Below are positions 1 to 10,473 of a DNA stretch of 64,000 nt, piece by piece. The notes under the pieces were generated by a model. The model searched no databases and had not been told where the DNA came from. It saw nothing but the letters and a program-made list of their open reading frames with translations. Origin of the DNA: Triglochin maritima. Lineage: Eukaryota; Streptophyta; Magnoliopsida; Alismatales; Juncaginaceae. Each line of letters begins with the position of its first letter. The stretch's first letter is position 1. Both the position numbers and the translations under genes were made by a program. The stretch covers positions 19,186,542 to 19,250,541 of the forward strand of contig OY821791.1 of NCBI GenBank assembly GCA_963682175.1, read 5' to 3'.

Positions 1-600
1 AAAAACTAGAACATAAGCTAAAGGACCCTCACAACATCGTTTCAGGGCTATTTATAGCCGATACAAGGGACCTAGGTATAGAATAGGAAATTACACGTGG
101 CAACATACGACTGGACAAAATTCGGGGACACAGATCGCAAGGCGGGCAGCGGAATCGCCGCATGGTGTATGTGTTGTGTGGCGGAAACGCCGCATAATAT
201 AGTCTGATTAAATCTGGATTTTTGCTGAGTGTTTATGGTATGATTTCAAAGTCCTTTGCGCGTCCAGATGATTTCTTTCCTTTCTTTTGAGCTTCGGATT
301 TATTCCTTCATATATTTGGAGATCCAAATTGATTTTTTTCTTTAAAACTTCTCCAAGATATTTAATTTGCAGTCAGGTCCTCGGCTGTTTGCAATTACAT
401 CCCCGGCTACTTTTGTGCTTAAGTCCTTGGCCTTTTTGTAATTAGGTCCTTGAATGCTTTTATGCTTGGATGAACTTCCATTTGACTCCCGATAATCTTG
501 ACTTGGTCTTTATGATAGAAATGAGTCTCTTTGTACGTGTTTATGCTGGGGATATGGGTAATTTGCATTCAGGTCCCTGTATTATGTAAATAAGACTAAA
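1..600 (-). mobile_element. LTR fragment, unassigned third family
   Basis: No coding sequence is visible. Read on the minus strand, the block resembles the U3 part of an LTR: a TATA-like element (plus-strand ctatttatag, 48-57), then two short palindromes of the form GCGG-N5-CCGC at 149-161 and 181-193. Beyond these lie 'aggtcctt'-type phrases similar in style to the family A LTRs below. The left end runs off the window and no LTR terminus is seen, so family and boundaries are uncertain. Confidence 0.4.
149..193 (-). promoter_or_regulatory. Paired GC-rich palindromes upstream of TATA
   Basis: GCGGAATCGCCGC (149-161) and GCGGAAACGCCGC (181-193) are two copies of one inverted repeat. They lie about 92-136 bp upstream of the TATA-like element at 48-57 in minus-strand orientation. 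Position and pairing match the palindromes of family A LTRs although the sequence differs. A regulatory role is inference. Confidence 0.45.
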
Positions 601-699
601 CACATACCTTAGTAGCATTTTTTGATATAAAAATAATCTAAATGAAAGACATATGACGCAATGTATGCAATGCATCAAATATATTCAACAGGAAATTTC

Positions 700-1378
700 A
701 TATAGATAAAAGAGACAACATTAAACTACCAAAATTTTTTTCTATTAAATGACTCACATTACAAGTAGCATCTCCCCGCTTGAGTTTTTGCTTCAAGGCT
801 TGACTCTAAGTAGAGTGATTGTCCACTAAGCAATTGGGTAAATACAAAGTAAAATGAAGAGTTCTATTTATAGTCATATAAAAAGGTAAACGGGGACAAT
901 CCCCCTATGTAGGACTAATGAAACTACTACAAATGGATAAACACAACATAATAAACAACCACGCGAAGATGAATCGAAATTGGACCAAAATGGGCCGCCA
1001 ATTGGCGGTCACTGTTTATCTGATTTGCTCTAAATTTGTATATATTCTTCAATGCTTCAATTTATTACGTGTGATGCACCCAGATCTGTTGTTTGAGTGT
1101 CGTCCCGAATCTAATTGTCAAAATACTACTCATGATGGTGTGGAGTTTTTTCATTTTCTCATTGGTCCTTTTGGTTTACATCTGGGTCCTTCTCTCTATC
1201 ATTTTAGTCCATAAATCTCACAACTCAGTCCTTTCTCTTGCTCTTAGGTCCTTTTTACATCTCTTGTTCTCACTTGTTTTATTCATGAAATTTAAACATA
1301 AAACTCATTATGTAGTATTTCTTAGGTTAAAAATATAGGATATAAGACAAAAATATATGGATGATATGATGTCAATGA
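700..1378 (-). mobile_element. Family A LTR, U3 part (3' LTR fragment)
   Basis: The plus strand ends in gatgtcaatga at 1378, the near-canonical U3 terminus (TGATTGACATC read in reverse). The TATA element (ctatttatag) is near 868-877 and a palindrome, GGCCGCCAATTGGCGGTC, is at 993-1010. The U5/R part with the conserved 'accgcaagtgcacg' motif is missing, so this LTR is truncated on its left. The sequence to its right (1379-1720) is the polypurine-side internal region, so this was the 3' LTR of a minus-strand copy. The left limit is approximate. Confidence 0.7.
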
Positions 1379-1720
1379 AATACCCCCATACTTAACTTTT
1401 GCTAGTCCCGAGCAAAACAAGAAAGAGAAAAATTAACGAAAGGAAAAAACATACGTAAAACAAAGAAATCCTAACTCACTTTCGTAGGAATCATGGTTGC
1501 ACTTAGCATGTGCAGCAAGCCGTTAAACCTCCTTATCGCCAAGGAGGAGGAGTGTTGTCTCCTGAGGCTTTTTAGCGGATACACCCAGAAAATCCGAACA
1601 TGGATGCATTTTCAGCCTAGAACACAACTCGATGAGCTTATTTTTGTCGATCATTGGACACGACAATTCTACGAGCCGACTCTATATATGTAATCAGTCC
1701 ACACTCCTAGCTTAGGGAAC
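1379..1720 (-). mobile_element. Family A internal 3' end with polypurine tract
   Basis: Read on the minus strand this matches the last part of the internal regions at 33990-34324 and 37700-38034. It ends with the phrase 'ctagcaaaagttaag' and a G-rich polypurine tract (plus 1381-1389, tacccccat) directly abutting the LTR at 1378. It is non-coding. It is cut at 1720, where a family B LTR begins. Confidence 0.7.
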
Positions 1721-2418
1721 TGATTAGTAGCATATCATGCATTATATTCATGCTATATATCCTTCAATGTTTCAGGTGTTAGGTAATAAAGAAGAGAAAA
1801 ATGAACAAAAAGGACCTGAATGCAACAAGAATGGACTTAATTGAAGACTTCTAGACCCATTTGTAATGCATAAATATTATATCGCAAATCAGGAAGGACC
1901 CAAGTGAAGACCTGGAGGGACCTGATTGTGAAATGCAAAGTATTGTGACACATGACTTGAACCAAACCAATATTTCGCCAATTAAAGTCAAATCGGTTCA
2001 AGATAGTGGACCAGGGCTTCAAACAACGTGCAAAATACAACATTGAACCTCTTTGAAGAAATCAGGATCGATCAGGCGCAAACGATCCACCACTGGAGGA
2101 TCATTTTGCTCTAATTGATCCATAATTTCTCCCATGGCTCGAACATGATTAATTGGGTGCACCAGAGTATAGAAAAAGTTATTACAACCCTCAGATTGCT
2201 CTCATATCCATCCAAACTCTTATTTCTTCTATAAATACCATTGTAAACCCTCCTCTCCACATCTTATTCCTCCTTCCCCCATTTGAGTAGGTTTTAGTTT
2301 CCTGTTTTTGTAGTGTAATAAGAGGGTTGGAGGGGAGCAAACTTTGTATTTTTATTTCTTAATCTACTTTATTTCTTCTTCTTTATGTTGATGTTTTCTA
2401 TTTTATGCAATTTCTTTT
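1721..2418 (+). mobile_element. Family B LTR, 3'-truncated
   Basis: Starts TGATTAGTAGCATATCATGC, nearly the same as the complete family B solo LTR at 20945. It keeps a TATA box (ctataaatac, 2229-2238). An imperfect palindrome, GATCCACCACTGGAGGATC (2084-2102), lies about 127-145 bp upstream of it. The sequence ends at about 2418 inside the copia-1 protease region, so the 3' half is lost. The exact junction is uncertain by roughly 20 bp. Confidence 0.6.
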
Positions 2419-3750
2419 ATTATTGATATCATTCTCGTGAGTGGTCTTAAGTCTTTTGTTATTGATATTAAAGATTTGTTTATTATTCAAATCAAGCAAA
2501 TAGAGACCATTCCTTATGAATGCATTTGCATAGAAAACACCATTCTTCGATATAGACAAGCAAGAATTTGAAATATTTATATTAAAATTATCCATATCTA
2601 AACATGATACAAAAATAATGTTCTTGCTAATCGAAGGCACAAAATAAATATTCTTTAGACATAAATTTAAACCACTACATAATTGAAGCACCACAGAACC
2701 TTGTGCAACCGCAGACACGTTCGCACCATTTCCGACCTTCAATTCTACCTCGTTCCTTACGAGTTCCTTCCTATCCATGAGGAGCTGCACATTAGAAACT
2801 ATGTGAGCACAAGATCCGGTATCAATTACCCAATCCTGGACAGAGGTGGCTAAATTTATTTCAATAACAAATATACCTTTGGCCTTTTTAGGGCGCTGAC
2901 GTTCAATCACTCTGTTGTCAAGGTCTTCCTTGTACTTGGGGCAATTTGGCCGGATGTGTCCTTTTTCACAACAGTGAAAGCACTCCGTATTGGGAGTTGG
3001 AGATTTCTGAGATTTCCCCCTTGAGGCACTCGCACGAGCACGTCCTACTCCCTTGCTCTTGATTGAACAACTTTTGGTAGATTTGCCCTTTCCTTTACCA
3101 ATCTTTTGGCTCCTCCCATGGACGGCAAGGACTTGCTTGTCCCTACCCTTGCCTATGTCAACTTCAGCAGTTTTGAGAGCGTTGTGCAACTCCTCAAGAC
3201 TCACTCCTTTTTCACGCACGTGGTAGTGCATCACAAAGTCCTTAAAGGACGGGGCTAGAGAGCCAAGAATCATATCTTCAGCAATGTCCTCGGGCATTGG
3301 TGAAGAGAGCTTTGCCAACTTCTCAAGGTACCCTTGCATCGTGAGAAAATGCATGGATACCGATGTTCCCTCCGCCATATGGCACCTTGTGAGTGCGATG
3401 GTGGTCTTATAGCGCTCCTTTCGGGCACTATCCATGAACATCTTAGACAAAGCCTCCATGGTCTTCTTGGGTTTCGAATCCAAGTATTTCGCTTGAAGCG
3501 AGTCACCCATGGATGCTAGCATAAGACCGTGAACTTGGTTCTCTTGGTCTTCCCACTTGGCTTTAACCTCTTTCTCTTCATCGGTTAATCTCTCATTCCA
3601 TTTTGGGATTAGACCTTCCAAAATGTGAGATAGTTTCTCAAACTTTAACACGATGTTGAGTTTGAGTTGCCAACTAATGAAGTTTGAGCCATCATTTGCT
3701 AAAGGGTGTTTTTCTATCATGGATCGTACGATAGGTTGGATGTTCGACAT
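2398..3750 (-). CDS. Ty1/copia Gag-protease polyprotein, 3'-truncated (copia-1)
   Basis: One uninterrupted minus-strand frame of about 450 codons from an ATG at 3750 (MSNIQP...). An in-frame ATG upstream at 3858 is less likely because the copia Gag similarity begins at the inner one. The N-terminal two-thirds is a copia Gag (the family forms the virus-like particle): 'SFKDFV' and 'SLEELHNALKTAEVDI' are typical stretches. A basic linker precedes a CCHC zinc knuckle, CFHCCEKGHIRPNC. The aspartic protease site follows as WVIDTGSCAHI. The frame ends shortly before the expected GAG-pre-integrase HH..LGH motif, because foreign sequence starts near 2418; the last few residues are junction-derived. 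Integrase and reverse transcriptase are therefore missing here, and similar pol sequence is found at 22530-26404. The open frame suggests a young insertion, but the element cannot be autonomous. Confidence 0.85.
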   Translation of the reverse strand: MSNIQPIVRSMIEKHPLANDGSNFISWQLKLNIVLKFEKLSHILEGLIPKWNERLTDEEKEVKAKWEDQENQVHGLMLASMGDSLQAKYLDSKPKKTMEALSKMFMDSARKERYKTTIALTRCHMAEGTSVSMHFLTMQGYLEKLAKLSSPMPEDIAEDMILGSLAPSFKDFVMHYHVREKGVSLEELHNALKTAEVDIGKGRDKQVLAVHGRSQKIGKGKGKSTKSCSIKSKGVGRARASASRGKSQKSPTPNTECFHCCEKGHIRPNCPKYKEDLDNRVIERQRPKKAKGIFVIEINLATSVQDWVIDTGSCAHIVSNVQLLMDRKELVRNEVELKVGNGANVSAVAQGSVVLQLCSGLNLCLKNIYFVPSISKNIIFVSCLDMDNFNINISNSCLSISKNGVFYANAFIRNGLYLLDLNNKQIFNINNKRLKTTHENDINNKRNCIK

Positions 3751-5238
3751 TTTTCTACAAAATAAATCATACAGGATTTTAATGCCAATTTTATGTTTAT
3801 CATACATACATATAAATGTAAATGCTGCAAATAAAAATTTTGCCCATAAATGCAACAATCCAAGATCCCATCAATTGTAATATAGACTAGCTAAGGGTTA
3901 TCGAATATACCACAATATCAAGGTAAGAAAACATTTTTCTAATCACAACCTTTTTGAATTTTAGTAACATTAGCATCTTCAAACTCTTGTGATTCTTGTC
4001 GTTTTAATTATGAGGGAATGCGACCTATCCTTGTAAGAAAAACTTTTTCCCAAAACCGAGCAAGGGCTCTAGGTAATGTTAAGAAAACTTATTTTCATTT
4101 GATACGAGATACGTTTATCCATTGTATTCACAACTAAACATACTTGGGGTTCACTAGGGTGAAAAGCACCTCATATATTTAATCGTGGCACAACAATATA
4201 CAACCATTATATCTCCCACTATTCCCAAAGATGGAGGGAGCTATCTCCCGCTAAGGGCGAGCAGAGTATCCCTCGATCAATGGCTGCTAGTGGATGAAAT
4301 AAGAAGGAAAATTACTCTTAATTTTTGTTGGACAATTTCATATGTTAATCATGTGATTCAGAATTTTAGGTTATCATGCATATTATCATTCATACACATC
4401 CTAACATTCAACACATTCATCACATGCATAGCAAGATAAAAACAGAAATTAAACCATTCACACAATCCACATCGTGTGAGTTTATATGTTCCCTTCGATC
4501 CTTGATCCTCGATCCCTGATCTTTGATCCTCGATCGATGCGCTACAGCGGCGACTTCCTCTTGCACTGGAGATGTAGATTTTACAGAAAATAAACATGCT
4601 CCTCACATTCGATAAAAACCGACTAGTGCAAGTCCTATGTAAAAACCTCTCATATGCAAATGCAATTATCTAAAAGACGGAAAGAGAGAATTTTGGCTTT
4701 TACATACAAATAAGCCCCTGTATAATAATGATTACATACATTCATAGTTAGTTTCTGATTTGGAACATATAAACTCACAATTCCTGCAATGACAACTCGA
4801 GCATCCATGCACGCAATATAGCTATAAACTATACAATCTAGTTTATCAATCATCTAGAATCCCAAACAATTCTTTGAAAAACATTTTGAAATCCATTAAA
4901 AACGTTTTTCATCCATCCATAGTTCAAAAATAATTTTGAACCGCTGTCCATCCAATCTCCAATGGAAAGATGAATCGTAGTTTTTCAGTTTTGTTGATTC
5001 TCTTACGAAATAATCATTTCTTTATAAAATGAAATTATTGTAAGTTAGAGTAATGTCTAAATCTTAATTCTAACAATTACATGGCATGTTTTAAACAACT
5101 TAAAACATTCAAAACGAATTATTACAAAGAATTATTCCAACAAAACATTTAAAGATCGAAAAACCGGTAAACCGAATTGTTTAAATCCTAGATGGTAAAC
5201 TAAATTTGTTTACAACCTCAAATCATTAGAAAATTGAA
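3751..5238 (-). other. Untranslated leader of copia-1
   Basis: About 1.5 kb between the PBS and the Gag start with no recognisable gene. It holds A/T-rich sequence and a small GATC-rich repeat (about 4496-4539, units close to 'gatccttgatcctc'). The length is long for a copia leader, so an old insertion could be hidden here; I saw no target duplication. Confidence 0.5.
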
Positions 5239-5256
5239 CCCTAAGCTCTGGTACCA
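5239..5256 (-). other. Copia-1 primer-binding site (initiator tRNA-Met type)
   Basis: On the minus strand, TGGTACCAGAGCTTAGGG begins one base after the LTR end. It resembles the usual plant copia PBS (TGGTATCAGAGC), complementary to initiator tRNA-Met, with one mismatch in the core. It primes minus-strand DNA synthesis and fixes the 5' LTR as the repeat at 5258-7392. Confidence 0.8.
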
Positions 5257-5721
5257 CTGTTGGATTTCATGTTTAATTGTGCATATATATTTTTTCGAAT
5301 TTTTATGCATAATAAGGATCAATTACAATTTTCTACGATTTATTTCATGCATGCATCAGTTTGTTTTAATAACTAGTTTCAAAAACTTATTAAAACAAAC
5401 AAAAGGAACTCCGAAATTCATACCTAGAAGTTCTCTAAAACTTCTTGATGTTCCAGAGACATTGAGGAAGACGATCGTCGCTTCCCGTTGCGCCGGATGC
5501 CTCCGAGTGTTCACCGAAACCCTAAACAAGGTTGGAGAGAAAGGAGCTAGCCAATCAATCTCCAAACTAGCTTAGAATCTAGCTACAAACCCCTTCCTTA
5601 ATCTCTGGGATTTCTCCTTCCAAAGACTTAGAAAACTAAGAGAATTTTCGTGGCTTTTTGTGGTGAATTAGGAGAGAAAATAATTAGAAAAACAACTATG
5701 CAAATTGAGGAGAATAATGAC

Positions 5722-5731
5722 CTATTTATAG
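5722..5731 (-). promoter_or_regulatory. TATA box of copia-1 LTR
   Basis: Minus-strand ctataaatag, about 460 bp from the PBS-side end of the LTR. It is a good match to plant TATA boxes and is placed as expected for the U3/R boundary. Transcription would run toward the Gag frame. Confidence 0.6.
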
Positions 5732-5910
5732 GCTCCAATCTTACTCTCAATCATGGCTATTCTTAAGCCATGTTCTCTTGACATTTTCTCTCACAAACTA
5801 ATTCCATAATGCATTACATGCATCCACAAAACGTTTGACCAAGTTTGGAGCTAATCCAACCATTGATCAAATTAATCTCTTAATTATCAAAGGCAGAAAA
5901 TCGATCGTGG

Positions 5911-6230
5911 TTCGGTTTACCGAGACCCACTCGGTTAACCGAATATGTCACGATTGTTTAACTGAGTATTAGACGGATGACCAATTCTTAAGGAGAAAAA
6001 ATTCTCCTTAACCGATCGGACGAATTCTCGTCTAAACTGAGTGCCATTCGGTTAACCGAAAATATCGGATCTGGACATTGTTCGGTCGACCGTTCCTGGT
6101 TCGGTACACCGTACCAAAGTTCCAGGCACTTTGGTCAAGTTCGGTCAATCAACTATGACTATCCGTTCCACGTTCGGTTGACCGATCCACAGATCCTTCG
6201 GTCGACCGAACCATAACGGATTACCGAACT
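5911..6230. repeat. Cluster of TTCGG-N4-CCGAA palindromes
   Basis: At least six variants of one palindrome occur here, for example TTCGGTTAACCGAA, TTCGGTCGACCGTT and TTCGGTCGACCGAA (6197-6210). They lie upstream of the copia-1 TATA box (minus orientation). The same core, CGGTCGACCG, recurs in the copia-C LTRs at 24191-24612, 48956-49065 and 54470-54608, which belong to a different LTR family. Confidence 0.7.
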
Positions 6231-7392
6231 TCTACCCGATTTTGCCTTTTTCAAATTTTGGATTTATTTCCAACAAAATTTGAACTTTTGGGGTTTTAGC
6301 AAATTCACAACTTATGCAATATATTATCCTCTGCAACAATAAATTATTGCACCCCATAATATATGCATCTCATATGAATTTATCATGATTCTAATTATGT
6401 TTATATATAACATAATTGATTTTACTTGTTCACCACATGTGTCATATTTTCTATAAGAAACCCGACACATCATATGAACCAAAAACCAAGCTTCTTGTTT
6501 CCCAGTTTTTGCGGTGTGACCTATGGGAGGATCTAGACTAAGTTGACAGTGATATTAAGAGCTTAATATCACAAGCTATAAGCGGTATCTAGCTACACAT
6601 TATAGCTCCCAATTAGTTAGATGTCTTAATTCCACTCGAACCAAAACCCGATCCATTTAGTGATGGAGTGCACCACTTGTGTCCATCCCTTGCCTCATGA
6701 TATTAAGAATACACACAAAGTAGTATTGTGTCATCTTTGTATTAGTATTCATTTCTTGATCTCTTTAAGCTAGTTATAAATATGTGACTTAACTCAAATC
6801 ACATTGTGCACATTATAACTTTGCTTTATCAAGGGGCCCACTAATATCATCACTCAATTAAGAGGGGCAATGATAATCTTTTGACTAGCTATCTTCTCCA
6901 ACAAAAGTCATACTTAACCAACCAATGCCTTTACACTACACTCATCGATAGCTCAAGACACTAGTCTAATCAAGCATTTCTTAAGTGATCGGATATAAGT
7001 CTCATATCAAAGGACCAAGGACACAGTAAAATATTAATGACACAGAAACACATTTCTATAATATTTTACTTATTAGGTCAATTCAGTATACAAAAGTATT
7101 ATTTTCCTCTTTTGCATACCTGTGTTGTTACTCACTTGTAGAGCTACAGTGATCTATGACCAACACAACAATCTTAACTCGGTAATTAATGTCCCGTGTT
7201 AATTACCATGATTGCGAATATCTTTTGTTTTATGTAAACCAATATCTTTTAGAGCTCTACGGTTAAGGACCAAGAGCCTCTTCCTTAACACTTCTAAAAG
7301 ACGAATAACATAAACAAGGAACAAAATGATTTCTCATTCAATTCATAATAATTGACATTTAAAAGTAAAACTTTTAGAACACATTCCCTTCA

Positions 7393-8544
7393 CCAATGTC
7401 CTTAATTCTTGATCGTCTGTCTTCTTCAAAGGCTCATCACCTGGATGGGAAGGCTGTGGTTTCTTTGTTGGGTCGGTGTAGATATCGTGAATCTATTTTG
7501 GGGGACGCCTCTTCCTCAATAGGGTGGACATATTTATCATTCGCTACCATGTATGTGAGAATGGGGTGAGTCTTGAGGATCTTCATAACGCTCTCATAAC
7601 GGCAGAAGTTGATATGCACAAAGGTAGGGACAAGAATGTCATAGCCATCAATGTTGGAAGTAGAAAGATCGCCAAGAGTAAAGGGAAAGGCAAATTAGAC
7701 AAAAAGACGCCAATCAAGGGCAAGGGAGTAGGAGGTCCTCGTGGGAGTGGCTCAAGGTAGAAATCTTCTAAATCTCTAACTCCCAACACATAGTGCTTTC
7801 ACTACAGTGAAAAAGGACATATTCGGCCTAATTTCCCCAAGTACAAGGAAGACCTAGACAATGGAGTGATTGAGCACAACCGCCCCAAAAAGGCCAAATG
7901 TATATTTATTATTGAAATAAATTTACCCACCTTTATCCATGATTGGGTACTTTATACTGGATCTTGTGCTCATGTAATTTCCAATGTGCAAAACTAAAGT
8001 AGAGGAGAGATGATTATGAAGGTCGGAAATGGTGTAAACGTTGCTGCGATTGCACAAGGCTCCGTGGATCTTCATTTGTCTAGTGGTCTAATTTTAAGTT
8101 TAAAGAAGGTCTATTATGTACCTTCGATTAGTATGAATATTATATCCGTATCATGTTTAGATATGGATGACTTTATAATAAATATTTCAAATTCTTGCAT
8201 GTCTTTATCGAAAAATGGAATTTTCTTTGCAAATGCTTTCGTAAGATATGGACTCTAGTTGCTTGAATTAAATAATTGAAAAGTTTTAAACATCAATAAC
8301 AAAATACTTAAGACAACTAACATGAATGATACAATCTTATGACACCATCGCCTTGGTCACATCAATGAAAAACACATCAAGAAAATGTAGGAAGTTAACC
8401 TTCTTTGTCCCATTGATTTTAAATCATTGGAGACATGCGAATCATGCCTTATGGGCAAAATGGCCAAGCGACTTTCAAGAAGAAAGGTCCAAGAGCAAGT
8501 GAGTTGCCGGATTTGATACATTATGATGTATGTGGTCCAATGAG
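7393..8544 (+). pseudogene. Copia-2 gag-protease remnant
   Basis: Plus-strand relative of the copia-1 polyprotein. Clear similarity starts near 7530 (IRYHVCENGVSLEDLHNALITAEVD) and continues through the basic linker. The zinc knuckle has lost cysteines (CFHYSEKGHIRPNF), and the protease site reads LYTGS instead of IDTGS. The GAG-pre-integrase motif HHRLGH is near 8342. Stops and frameshifts are scattered, so this is a dead copy. It is cut at 8544 by the solo LTR and resumes at 10474. The first ~140 bp (7393-7530) match nothing I recognise. Confidence 0.75.
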
Positions 8545-10473
8545 TGTAGGATTTCGTGCCTTATACTTGTGTATAATTTATAAAAACAATTACAAGCATT
8601 TAGGATCGATTTTCATATTTTCAACAATTTTATGTACAAAATTCCTAATTGTATTTCAATATATATAATAAACTGTTTAATATTGAAATACATGGATTAG
8701 ATCATACCTAGGGGATTATAAAATCCCTCTTACCAATCGAAAGTCGGGTTGCACATCGGATCGCCTCGGAATTACCGCCAAGTGTTCACCAAACTCTAAA
8801 CAAGATTGGAGATATCAAAGCTAGTCAATAAATCTCTAATACGAGGTTAAAATCTTGGTAATAACCCCTTCTATGCTCCAAAGAAATTAATCTCGAGCAC
8901 ACAATGAAAACAAAGAGAATTTCGGATGGAATGATGGAGAAAATTGGATAGAGAAGAATTTTGCATTAGTCTAAACAAAGAAGGGAGGAGGGACCCATTT
9001 GTAGAGCTTCCTATAACCCACATCATGTGCAAACCACTTACACATGATCCCTTGTGAACCTCTCTACTAAAAAACATCATGTGCAAACCACTTACACATG
9101 ATCTCTTGTTTGTCTCTCCACTAAACCACATCATGTGCAAACCACTTTGCACATGATCTCTTGTGTATTTTGCAACATCATCATTCCATAACTACATTTG
9201 ACCAAGGTGGATTAAATCCAACAATTAATCAGTAAAAATTCTTTTATTAATATATGCAAAAACGTAGGCAAACGGTTGGACCATTTTTACTATTTCTGAC
9301 TTTACAAAATTTTAAATTAATATCCAACAAAATTTGGACTTTGGGATTTTAGCAAATTCATATGTTATATTGTTGTAGATCACATTATATAATATAATAT
9401 ATCATCATATATAATGTCAAAACATTATATCCCATTATATATATATATATCATACGAATTTATTTATTATTCTAACCATGTCGTTTTTACGACATATTGA
9501 TTTTATTATTTTACCACATGTATATTATTTTCTAACACATGAAATTTAATACGTCATATAAAATATAAAATCAAATTCCTTGTTTGCCAGTTATGTGGTG
9601 TGACCTATAGGAATATCTAAGTTACGTTGATAATGATATAAAACATATTATATCATAAACTATAAGTGGTATCTAGCTATGCATTACAGTTACCCAAATA
9701 ACAAAGATGTTTTGCTCACTCGAACGAAACACGATCCACTCAATGATATGTAAAATATCACTTGTGTCTATCCCTTGCCTCATGATATTGAGAATATTAT
9801 ACAAAGTAGAAAGTGTCATCTTTGTATTATATATTCATTTCTTGATCTCTCAAGCTAATTATAAATATGTAACTATACACAAGTTACATTGTGTACATTA
9901 TAATTTCGCTTTATCAAGGGCACAACAATATCATAACTCAAGAGGGGTAATAATAATCTTTTGACATATCATCTTTTTTGGCACAAGTCATGTATAACCA
10001 ACTAATACCTTTATCACTATACTCATTGATAGCTTTTGATAATAATTAAATCATATACTCCTTATGTGAAAAGATAAAGGTCTCATATCTTAGGATTCAA
10101 AGACACAATGAAGCATTAATGACACAAACATAATTTCATAATGTTTCATTTGTTAGGTCAATTCAATATATTTAAGAAATATTTTTCATTTCATATACTC
10201 ATGTTGTTAAATATTTCTAGAGCTACAATATCTCTCTTAACCAACACGACAATCTTAACTCAGTAATTAATGTCCTATGATAATTACCATAATTGTGAAT
10301 TACTTTTGATTTACGTAAACCATTATATTTTAGAGCTCTATGGTTAAGTACCAAGAGCATCTTCCTTAACACTTCTAAAAGACGAATACTTTAATCAATG
10401 AACAAAATGTTTGCACATTCAATTCATAATAAAAGATATTTAAAAGTATAACTTTCAGAACACATTTCTTTCA
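8545..10473 (-). mobile_element. Solo LTR of the copia-1/3 family
   Basis: Ends TGTAGGATTTCG (8545) and ...TTTCTTTCA (10473), 1929 bp, similar to the copia-1 LTR. The flanking 5-mers ATGAG (8540-8544) and ATGAC (10474-10478) differ by one base and fit an aged target duplication. The interrupted coding sequence is copia-2 integrase, which resumes directly after it. No internal region is present, so it is a solo LTR left by LTR-LTR recombination. Confidence 0.8.
9022..9157. repeat. Three tandem palindromic repeats inside the LTR
   Basis: Three units of 27-28 bp (9022-9048, 9076-9102, 9130-9157) at 54-bp spacing. Each opens with ATCATGTG and closes with CACATGAT, so each is itself an inverted repeat. 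The related LTR at 20223-20944 has only two units (20427-20453, 20470-20497), so the copy number varies within the family. Confidence 0.85.

Larger units (their letters stand above)
5258..7392 (-). mobile_element. Copia-1 5' LTR
   Basis: Plus-strand ends are TGTTGGATTTC (5258) and ...CCCTTCA (7392), about 2.1 kb. It adjoins the PBS at 5256. The TATA element (plus ctatttatag) is at 5722-5731, an inverted repeat CATGGCT/AGCCATG near 5752-5772 lies just upstream, and a cluster of TTCGG-N4-CCGAA palindromes is at 5911-6230. A related LTR stands alone at 8545-10473 and another belongs to copia-3 (11242 on). The bases after the right end (ccaat) could be a target duplication, but the partner side is lost. 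Confidence 0.8.

Noticed and set aside
918..1338. Two overlapping small open frames
   Set aside because: They lie in the U3 of a family A LTR fragment and match LTR sequence elsewhere in the window.
9022..9157. CRISPR-like spacing of three repeats
   Set aside because: Plant LTR context, only two or three units, each unit an inverted repeat, no cas genes, and spacers of near-identical sequence.
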